From NCBI GenBank assembly GCA_008017255.1, contig SSHD01000100.1, positions 1-5,334 on the forward strand: a stretch of 5,334 bases of DNA. The letters run 5' to 3'. The notes beneath the pieces are model-generated. The model was not told the origin of the DNA and searched no databases. It saw only the letters and a program-made list of their open reading frames with translations. This document shows, in pieces, positions 1 through 5,334 of the stretch (positions are counted from its first letter, which is position 1; every line of letters begins with the position of its first letter). Both the position numbers and the translations under genes were made by a program. Origin of the DNA: Acinetobacter sp. (GTDB lineage Bacteria; Pseudomonadota; Gammaproteobacteria; Pseudomonadales; Moraxellaceae).

Positions 1-186
1 AATGTACCGAACAGCATTGGCTATGTGCATATTTATGCCTTTTTAGGCATTAGCGTAATGAGTTTTATTACAGCCAAGTTTGGTGCCAAAGTTGCACATC
101 GTTTATCGCCTGCTATGTTAAAAAAATGCTTTGCCGGCTTGTTGCTGTTGGTGGGCTGTTATTTTGTTTATAAAGGTTTGAGTTAA
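1..186 (+). CDS. TauE/SafE-family membrane permease, C-terminal end (5' truncated)
   Basis: This is the last 61 codons of a gene that begins before the window; it is open from base 1 and stops at TAA 184-186. The fragment has two hydrophobic stretches, roughly residues 8-27 and 43-60. They are joined by a short basic loop containing AKFGAKVAHRLSP, followed by MLKKCFAGLLLLVG. The pattern of a G-A-K/R-x-A-H-R-L loop and then a final helix near the C-terminus is typical of TauE/SafE (DUF81) permeases, which are inner-membrane proteins linked to export of sulfite or organosulfur anions. The substrate cannot be told from this end. No clear terminator follows, only AT-rich sequence, so some read-through into the next gene is possible. 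The family call is fairly good; the specific function is unknown. Confidence 0.72.
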   Translation, partial: NVPNSIGYVHIYAFLGISVMSFITAKFGAKVAHRLSPAMLKKCFAGLLLLVGCYFVYKGLS

Positions 187-215
187 TTTTTTCGATGAAC
201 TGTTTAAAAAAAACA

Positions 216-243
216 TTAAAATTGTCCGACAATGATGTAGAAT
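216..243 (+). promoter_or_regulatory. Candidate sigma70-type promoter for gntR-smc-zipA
   Basis: TTAAAA at 216-221 (4 of 6 matches to TTGACA) and TAGAAT at 238-243 (5 of 6 matches to TATAAT) are 16 nt apart, an acceptable spacer. This lies in the only substantial intergenic gap (187-312). Transcription would begin near 250, leaving a leader of about 60 nt before the gntR start. The -35 match is weak, as expected for a promoter whose spacer is occupied by an operator. This is prediction by eye only. Confidence 0.45.
221..233 (+). promoter_or_regulatory. Palindromic FadR/GntR-type operator
   Basis: ATTGTCCGACAAT is a perfect inverted repeat: 6-nt arms, ATTGTC and GACAAT, around one central base. 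Its core fits the TNGTNNNACNA pattern recognised by FadR-subfamily GntR regulators, and the E. coli FadR site has a related TGGTCNGACCA core. It lies between the candidate -35 and -10 boxes and about 80 nt upstream of a gene for just such a regulator. The simplest reading is autorepression that would also affect smc and zipA. The palindrome is directly visible; its binding partner is inferred. Confidence 0.6.
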
Positions 244-312
244 TTAGCCGCACAGATCAGTTAAAACAAAAATGCAGCGATTGATGGATAAAACAAAGAC
301 AGTGAGGAACAC

Positions 313-1008
313 ATGAATCTTACAGAGGCGGAGAGTCTTTCTGAACAGATTGCAAAATATATTAGCGAGCAAATCATTAGTGGTGAGTTGGTCGAAGGCG
401 AACGCATTCAAGAATTACGCATTGCCAAAGAATTAGATGTCAGTCGTGGTTCGGTGCGTGAAGCCTTATTGCTACTGGAACGCACCTATTTAATTGAGAT
501 TTTCCCACGTCGTGGCGCAATTGTGTCGGAAATGTCGGCGCAGCAAGTCAAGGCTTTGTTTGACACCAATGCCATGGTGCTGGGGCATATTGTGCAACGT
601 ATGAGTGAAACATGGCGTGCAAATGAAGCCGAACAATTGCAAGCGCTGCAAGATCAACTACAAGAGTTTGTACGCACGGGCGATATAGAAAAGTTTTACG
701 ATGCAATTTTTCAATATTTAGCCGAACAGCATGACATGGTCGGCAATCCGTATTTAATGCAGTTTTATAAAGAATTGCTGCCATCTTTACGCCGTAGTTA
801 TTTCCTCACTTTAAATACCTCGCGCCGTGAGTTACAAGAGTCTTATACCTTGTTTAAAATGGTGATAGATGCGGTGTTGATTCGGAAGTCACAACAGTCG
901 GCATTATTTATGGAAGATTTTTGTCGACACTTACGTAACCTTGTGTTGGAATCTTTGACACGGATGAAACAGATTGAATTGGCTTGGGCACGCCGCTCAC
1001 GTCGTTAA
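313..1008 (+). CDS. FadR-subfamily GntR transcriptional regulator (FCD domain)
   Basis: This 231-residue protein has the usual length for a FadR-subfamily repressor or activator that binds DNA as a dimer and responds to a small acid or metabolite. The N-terminal winged helix spans about residues 9-74. It includes helix 1 (LSEQIAKYISEQIISGEL), the recognition helix SRGSVREALLLLER at 44-57 with R45 and R49 at DNA-contact positions known from E. coli FadR, and the wing IFPRRGAIVSE. Residues 78-220 form an all-helical FCD-like domain with the GNPYL motif at 144-148. The usual metal-binding residues are mostly lost: D130 is followed by Q134 instead of His, S177 replaces the central His, and only H206 remains. 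The ATG at 313 follows GTGAGGA at 302-308, a good ribosome binding site. smc starts 10 nt after the stop, so the two are probably co-transcribed. The ligand and wider target set are unknown. Confidence 0.88.
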   Translation: MNLTEAESLSEQIAKYISEQIISGELVEGERIQELRIAKELDVSRGSVREALLLLERTYLIEIFPRRGAIVSEMSAQQVKALFDTNAMVLGHIVQRMSETWRANEAEQLQALQDQLQEFVRTGDIEKFYDAIFQYLAEQHDMVGNPYLMQFYKELLPSLRRSYFLTLNTSRRELQESYTLFKMVIDAVLIRKSQQSALFMEDFCRHLRNLVLESLTRMKQIELAWARRSRR

Positions 1009-1018
1009 CTAGGGCACT

Positions 1019-4000
1019 ATGCGTTTAAGCAGCTTAAAACTTTCCGGCTTTAAATCTTTTGCCGACAGTACGACTTTGCATTTTAGGGCGAACCGCACTG
1101 CTGTGGTTGGCCCAAACGGCTGTGGAAAATCCAATGTGATTGATGCCATACGCTGGGTGATGGGTGAGTCCAGCGCACGTCAATTACGTGGCGGCAGCAT
1201 GCAGGACGTGATTTTTACTGGCACATCTAAACGCAAACCAGTTGGGGTGGCGAGTGTCGAACTGCGTTTTGACAACACTTACGGCAAATTGGGTGGTGCC
1301 TATAACGCCTATAATGAACTAGCAGTACGCCGCCAAGTCACACGAGATGGCAAATCTGAATATTTCTTAAATGGTACTCGCTGTCGGCGACGTGACATTA
1401 CCGATATTTTCTTGGGTACAGGTTTAGGTCCACGCTCTTATGCGGTGATTGAGCAGGGCATGATTAACCGCTTGGTCGATGCCAAGCCCGAAGAAATGCG
1501 GGTGTTTATTGAAGAAGCGGCAGGGGTGTCGCGTTATCAGGCACGGCGGCGTGAAACCTTGCAGCATTTAGAACATACCGAGCAAAATCTTGCGCGTTTA
1601 GATGATATTGCAGCTGAACTGAAATCGCAGTTACGCAGCTTAAAACGTCAGTCTGAAGCGGCGATTCAATACAAAACTCTAGAAACTGAAATTCGAATCT
1701 TAAAAATAGAAATACTGTCCTTTCAAGCCAATCAAAGTCAGCGCATACAGCAAGAATACACCCTGCAAATGAATGAGCTGGGTGAACGTTTTAAGTTGGT
1801 GCGTTCAGAATCACACAGCATTGAACATGACCTAGCAGCGACTGGTGACTTATTTCAGCGCCTCATTCAGCAGTCTTCACCTTTGCAGCTGGAGTGGCAA
1901 CAAGCCGAGAAAAAACTGGCGGAACTGAAAATGACGCTGGAGCAAAAGCAAAGTGTGTTTCAGCAAAACAGCAATAGTCTGCTACAACTGGAACAGCAAA
2001 AGGCAGAGCTGAAACAACGCTTACAGCTAGACGAATTACAACTGGAAACTCTGAGCAGTCAGTTCGATGAACAAAATGAAACGTTATTTGAGTTAGAACA
2101 ACACACCCAAAATTCGGCACAAAACTTTAGCGATGTGCAAGCGCAGCATAAACAAACGCAGCAACATTATGAACAATTGAAAAGCCAAGTCGATCGGCAA
2201 CAGCAACAACAGTTGCAAATGAGCGCACAGCTAGAACAACTGGGCAAAAATGTATTGCGCATAGAACAGCATAAGCAAACGTTGCAGACCCAAAGTAATC
2301 AAATTCATGCGCAAGTGCAGGGCGAAGATCAGGCACAGTTGGTAGATGCGCAACAACAGCTACAACAACAAATTGCCGATTTAGAAACAGAAATTTCGCA
2401 GTTACAGTGCAAGGTACAGCAGCAACAAGAACAACAACATCAGGCTAAGACCGATATTCAAACTGTAAAAACTGATCTGCATGTGCTATTGGCAGAGCAA
2501 AAAAATCTAACCCAGTTGCTCATTAAGCAAAGCCCTAAGCCGTCGCAAACGGCTGTGCAGCTCATACAACAGTTGCGCTTAACTACGCAAGGTAAAGCGC
2601 ATGCTGCGATTGTAGAGAAGTTCCTAGCCAAATGGTTACCGGCGAACTTAGTTGATGCTGAACAGTCCTTTCAAGAGGGCGTGGCAAGGCAGTTAAGAAA
2701 TCCTCCCCAGCCCTTAGAAAATCCCTCCCAACCTCCCTTTGATAAAGGGAGGAGTTCTCCTCTTTTTAAAGGGGGATTGAGGGGGATTTCAGACTGGATC
2801 GAATATCCACAGTCTACGCTATGGTCGAATGTTGCGATTGTGGATGACCTAGCCACAGCGCTGACGCATCAAGCAGATTTGAACTCAGCGCAGTCGATTT
2901 TAACGCTGGACGGTTATCATGTCGGGGCGGATTGGGTGATTGGTTTACTATATGACCAAGACAGCCAAACTGCGCAAGGTGCGCTGAGTCATCAAGTGCG
3001 TTTAGAAGAAATTGAACAGCAGCTTGCGACCAAGCAACCGCAATTGCTTGAACTAGAACAGCAATATTCACAGCAACAGCAGCTTTTGCAACAACAGCAA
3101 CAACAGTTGCAACAACGACAACAGCAGGCGCAGCAGCAACAAAAACAGCTGCAACAGTTAGACGTGCAAATTGCCAAACAGCAAAGCACCGCTCAAGCAT
3201 TTATTTTGCAGCAACAACAACTGGCAGATCAGCTGAAACAGCTTGATGTGCAGCTCGAAGAAGATGCCATGCAGCGTGATGATCTGGAAATAGATTTACA
3301 TGCCTTGGCAATGAAGTTAGACAGCGTATTGCCGAATTATAAGACGGTGCAATTTCAGCTTGAGCAACTGAATGAACAGCTCGATGAGCAACAGCAGCAA
3401 CTCAGCCAACAGCAACAGCAACGTGAAGATTTGCGCCGCCAAACCGCACATGCCAAGCAGCAAATTGAATTATTAGAAAAAGACATTTCGTTTTTGCACA
3501 GCCAATACCAACAGGTCATTGCGCAAATACAAGAAGCACAGCAATGGGTCGACCCGATTCAGTTACAGCTGCCTCAGTTAGAGGCGCAGTTTCAAGCGCA
3601 GCGTGAACAAACCGAACAGTTGCAAAGCACGTGGCAAGCATGGCAACTTGAACTCAATCAAGTGCAAGCCAAGCAGCAGCAATTGACCGAACAACGCCAT
3701 CAAACCCAACAACAAGATGAGCAGTTGCGCGAACAACTCGAGCAGAAGCGCTTGGCGTGGCAGGCGGCAAAGTCTGACCGTGAGCATTATTTACAACAGT
3801 TAGCCGAACTACATGCCGAGTTGTTGTCTGATGTGACCATTGACGTTACAGCACATCAACGACAGTTAGAAAAAGCACAACAACAATTTGAAAAAATTGG
3901 CGCAGTAAATTTAGCGGCATCGCAAGAACATGACGAAGTGTCACAGCGGTTTGATGAATTGAATCATCAAATGCACGACCTACAAAATACCGTAGATCAG

Positions 4001-4513
4001 CTCAAAGATGCCATGAAAAGCATTGACTTGGAAACGCGCAAGTTGTTTATGGCAACCTTCGATCAGGTCAATCAACAATTGCAATTGCTGTTTCCAAAAG
4101 TGTTTAATGGTGGCGAAGCCACACTGAGCCTAGAAGATGACTGGCAGTCTGGTGTGAAGTTGATGGCACGACCACCGGGTAAGCGCAACAGCTCATTGGC
4201 ACTGCTTTCGGGAGGTGAAAAAGCCCTCACTGCATTGGCTTTAGTGTTTGCAATTTTTAGATTGAACCCTGCGCCGTTTTGCGTTTTAGATGAAGTAGAT
4301 GCGCCACTTGATGATGCCAACGTACAACGGTATTGTAATTTGGTAAAAGAGCTTTCTGAACAGGTACAATTCATTTACATTACACATAATAAATTGGCAA
4401 TGACGATGGCAACCGATTTACTGGGCGTGACTATGCCAGAGCCGGGCACATCAAAATTAGTGACTGTTGATCTAGAACAGGCAAAAGAATATGGTTTAGT
4501 TGCGGAGTCCTAA
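1019..4513 (+). CDS. smc: Chromosome partition protein SMC (condensin ATPase) with a hinge insertion
   Basis: SMC is the ATPase of the bacterial condensin; with ScpA and ScpB it organises and helps segregate the chromosome. All head motifs are present: Walker A GPNGCGKS (31-38), the arginine-finger region around R57 in RQLRGGSMQDVIF, signature LSGGEK (1063-1068), Walker B ending VLDEVD with D1091 and E1092, the D-loop PLDDAN, and the switch histidine H1123 in YITHNK. Coiled-coil arms run about 170-510 and 665-1015, very rich in Gln. The hinge, about 519-660, is short and poor in glycine compared with Bacillus SMC. It is interrupted at residues 561-590 by a peptide encoded by a palindromic repeat. 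The length of 1164 residues is within the family range. The ATG at 1019 gives a canonical MRLSSLKLSGFKSF start but has only AGGG (1011-1014) 4 nt upstream, so translation may be coupled to gntR. The final base is 1 nt before zipA. The frame is intact throughout. Confidence 0.97.
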   Translation: MRLSSLKLSGFKSFADSTTLHFRANRTAVVGPNGCGKSNVIDAIRWVMGESSARQLRGGSMQDVIFTGTSKRKPVGVASVELRFDNTYGKLGGAYNAYNELAVRRQVTRDGKSEYFLNGTRCRRRDITDIFLGTGLGPRSYAVIEQGMINRLVDAKPEEMRVFIEEAAGVSRYQARRRETLQHLEHTEQNLARLDDIAAELKSQLRSLKRQSEAAIQYKTLETEIRILKIEILSFQANQSQRIQQEYTLQMNELGERFKLVRSESHSIEHDLAATGDLFQRLIQQSSPLQLEWQQAEKKLAELKMTLEQKQSVFQQNSNSLLQLEQQKAELKQRLQLDELQLETLSSQFDEQNETLFELEQHTQNSAQNFSDVQAQHKQTQQHYEQLKSQVDRQQQQQLQMSAQLEQLGKNVLRIEQHKQTLQTQSNQIHAQVQGEDQAQLVDAQQQLQQQIADLETEISQLQCKVQQQQEQQHQAKTDIQTVKTDLHVLLAEQKNLTQLLIKQSPKPSQTAVQLIQQLRLTTQGKAHAAIVEKFLAKWLPANLVDAEQSFQEGVARQLRNPPQPLENPSQPPFDKGRSSPLFKGGLRGISDWIEYPQSTLWSNVAIVDDLATALTHQADLNSAQSILTLDGYHVGADWVIGLLYDQDSQTAQGALSHQVRLEEIEQQLATKQPQLLELEQQYSQQQQLLQQQQQQLQQRQQQAQQQQKQLQQLDVQIAKQQSTAQAFILQQQQLADQLKQLDVQLEEDAMQRDDLEIDLHALAMKLDSVLPNYKTVQFQLEQLNEQLDEQQQQLSQQQQQREDLRRQTAHAKQQIELLEKDISFLHSQYQQVIAQIQEAQQWVDPIQLQLPQLEAQFQAQREQTEQLQSTWQAWQLELNQVQAKQQQLTEQRHQTQQQDEQLREQLEQKRLAWQAAKSDREHYLQQLAELHAELLSDVTIDVTAHQRQLEKAQQQFEKIGAVNLAASQEHDEVSQRFDELNHQMHDLQNTVDQLKDAMKSIDLETRKLFMATFDQVNQQLQLLFPKVFNGGEATLSLEDDWQSGVKLMARPPGKRNSSLALLSGGEKALTALALVFAIFRLNPAPFCVLDEVDAPLDDANVQRYCNLVKELSEQVQFIYITHNKLAMTMATDLLGVTMPEPGTSKLVTVDLEQAKEYGLVAES
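2698..2789 (+). repeat. In-frame palindromic repeat element inside the smc hinge
   Basis: The core, 2719-2789, starts AAATCCCTCCC and ends GGGGGATTT. Its arms, 2719-2754 and 2757-2789, pair over about 33 positions with G:U wobbles, two C:A mismatches and one 3-nt bulge (GAT at 2741-2743). Immediately before it, 2698-2718 (AAATCCTCCCCAGCCCTTAGA) resembles a shortened second copy of the left end. The element is translated as residues 561-590, including NPPQPLE, NPSQPPFDKG and PLFKGGLRGI. This composition differs sharply from the Gln/Leu/Glu-rich surroundings, and it uses CCC, GGG, GGA and AGG codons. It resembles dispersed CCTCCCTTT/AAAGGGGG palindromes that I recall from several bacterial genomes, Acinetobacter among them; I could not check copies. 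No clear target-site duplication is visible. Core boundaries are precise by symmetry; the left boundary of the extra half-copy is less certain. Confidence 0.85.
3059..3157 (+). repeat. Glutamine-rich CAA/CAG tract in the second SMC coiled-coil arm
   Basis: Residues 681-713 of SMC contain 24 glutamines out of 33, mostly as runs of four to six broken by Leu, Arg, Ala or Lys. CAA and CAG codons alternate irregularly, so this is not a pure trinucleotide microsatellite. Leucines at 689/690, 697, 711 and 714 keep partial heptad character, which suggests the coiled coil is maintained. Shorter Gln runs recur in both arms, for example around 2200-2215, 2350-2370, 2417-2440 and 3390-3420. The tract begins just after the hinge. 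Confidence 0.8.
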
Positions 4514-4514
4514 T

Positions 4515-5334
4515 ATGGAAATGAATACAATAATAGGCATTGTGATTGCGGTAGTGATTATGCTGGTGGGCTTAAGCATGATCTTAAGAAAACCCAAAGC
4601 AGATACGATGGATGCAACTGAACGCCAGCTCGAAGCATTGCGTCAGCAAGATGAAACACCGCGCCCTGTGCCTACCGCATTGGTAACCGATGGCAAGCTG
4701 ATTGCGCCAGAACGTGTCGAACCAAGTTTTAAGGCTGAAGCAATTGTTGTCGAGCCACCAGTGCTTGCTACTACCGCTGAGTTTGAACGTAAAGACGTTG
4801 CAGAAGCAGAAACAGCGCAAGAAGCGGCTACAGCAATGGGACAGCAAGCTGAATTAGAGCTTATTGTAGATGCGCCTGTGCAGCTTGACGCAGCGAAAGC
4901 CGAAGCCGAACTGAGCTTAAACCCGAATATCGAAACTGTTGCCATTGCCGAATTTGAAGGTGAAAGTAATATTTTGGATGTGCATTTGCATGAACAGCAA
5001 CGCCATGACGATGAAAGTGTTTTAGCCACGGCAGAACAAATTATTGCCTTAAATGTTTATCCGAATCCTCGCCGTGCCCTTTCAGGGGATAAAGCTTTAA
5101 AAGTTTTACTGAAATATGGTTTGCGTTTTGGCGAAATGTCGTGTTTTCATCGTTATGAAAATACCGAAGAACCGAGTGCGCTGATGTTTTCTGTGTTACG
5201 CATTACCGACAATGGACCCGCGGGGTTTGACTTGGAAACTTTAGCCACCGAAAAAGTGCAAGGTTTGGCGTTTTTCTTGGCACTGCCAAATAGCAAAGCC
5301 GTGACAGGTTATGACATGATGACCAGTATTGCTG
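4515..5334 (+). CDS. zipA: Cell division protein ZipA (3' truncated by window end)
   Basis: ZipA is an inner-membrane protein of the early divisome that tethers FtsZ filaments to the membrane. The frame is open from ATG 4515 to the window edge, giving 273 complete codons and no stop. Residues 4-24 (NTIIGIVIAVVIMLVGLSMIL) form one N-terminal membrane helix, followed by basic RKPK on the cytoplasmic side. Residues about 30-165 are a low-complexity linker rich in Ala and Glu. From about 168 the FtsZ-binding ZipA_C domain begins: EQIIALNVYPNP, then ALSGDKALKVLLKYGLRFGEMSCFHRY, then SVLRITDNGPAGFDL and FFLALPNS. Probably 45-65 residues are missing. The start at 4515 is preferred over ATG 4521 because GGAG at 4504-4507 is 7 nt upstream. 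That site lies inside the end of smc, and the 1-nt gap to smc points to translational coupling. In related genomes ligA often follows, but it is not visible here. Confidence 0.93.
   Translation, partial: MEMNTIIGIVIAVVIMLVGLSMILRKPKADTMDATERQLEALRQQDETPRPVPTALVTDGKLIAPERVEPSFKAEAIVVEPPVLATTAEFERKDVAEAETAQEAATAMGQQAELELIVDAPVQLDAAKAEAELSLNPNIETVAIAEFEGESNILDVHLHEQQRHDDESVLATAEQIIALNVYPNPRRALSGDKALKVLLKYGLRFGEMSCFHRYENTEEPSALMFSVLRITDNGPAGFDLETLATEKVQGLAFFLALPNSKAVTGYDMMTSIA

Noticed and set aside
187..220. Possible Rho-independent terminator after the permease gene (T-run and A-run)
   Set aside because: Only a weak A/T pairing of TTTTTT with AAAAAA is possible; there is no GC-rich stem followed by a U tract.
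2719..2789. Palindrome read as an intragenic transcription terminator
   Set aside because: The stem is long, but no T tract follows it at 2790 onward, and the reading frame continues intact to a complete SMC C-terminal head.
2803..2811. DnaA-box-like ATATCCACA
   Set aside because: A single near-match within coding sequence, with no cluster or AT-rich unwinding region, is expected by chance.
3059..3157. CRISPR or tandem-repeat array
   Set aside because: The repetition is irregular CAA/CAG codon usage within an open coiled-coil frame, with no repeat-spacer periodicity.
2992..3189. Antisense reading frame rich in cysteine, resembling a metal-binding peptide
   Set aside because: It is the reverse of the CAA/CAG glutamine tract of smc; Cys, Val and Leu runs on the opposite strand follow from that codon repetition. 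It has no start context or family resemblance.
1019..4513. MukB-like or RecN-like protein instead of SMC
   Set aside because: MukB is about 1480 residues with a different head and RecN is about 550. The N-terminal MRLSSLKLSGFKSF, GPNGCGKS and C-terminal LSGGEKALTALAL...VLDEVDAPLDDAN are those of SMC.
4584..5029. Antisense reading frames opposite zipA, one Ser/Ala-rich
   Set aside because: They lie opposite the well-supported ZipA linker, whose Ala/Glu codons avoid stops in reverse. No ribosome binding site or recognisable domain is seen.

Overview
The window reads as a chromosomal housekeeping segment of a gammaproteobacterium of the Moraxellaceae, most likely Acinetobacter or a near relative. 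This rests on the gene order (GntR-type regulator, smc, zipA), the moderate-to-low GC, and the very glutamine-rich SMC coiled coil. The genus is inferred from remembered gene order, not from a search. All genes lie on the + strand and coding density is high.

Layout. Positions 1-186 hold the last 61 codons of a TauE/SafE-type membrane permease. The only sizeable intergenic gap, 187-312, carries a plausible sigma70-type promoter. A 13-base palindrome of the FadR/GntR operator type (221-233) sits between its -35 and -10 elements. A FadR-subfamily regulator follows (313-1008), then smc after only 10 nt (1019-4513), then zipA after 1 nt (4515 to the window end, incomplete). The last three genes look like one transcription unit. 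It would put a probably autoregulated, ligand-responsive repressor in front of a chromosome condensation ATPase and a divisome membrane anchor that binds FtsZ.

The most unusual feature is inside smc. A roughly 90-bp in-frame palindromic repeat (about 2698-2789) interrupts the hinge and adds 30 residues rich in Pro, Gly and Lys. Its two arms can pair over about 33 positions, with a partial extra half-copy beside it. It looks like a small dispersed repeat that inserted into an essential gene and was kept because it can be translated, comparable in principle to Rickettsia palindromic elements. Removing it would leave an ordinary SMC of about 1134 residues. The SMC coiled coil also has a segment with 24 glutamines in 33 residues.

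I see no RNA genes, CRISPR array, transposase, phage gene or convincing Rho-independent terminator. The window holds known families; the novel aspects are the repeat insertion in the hinge and the regulatory arrangement.
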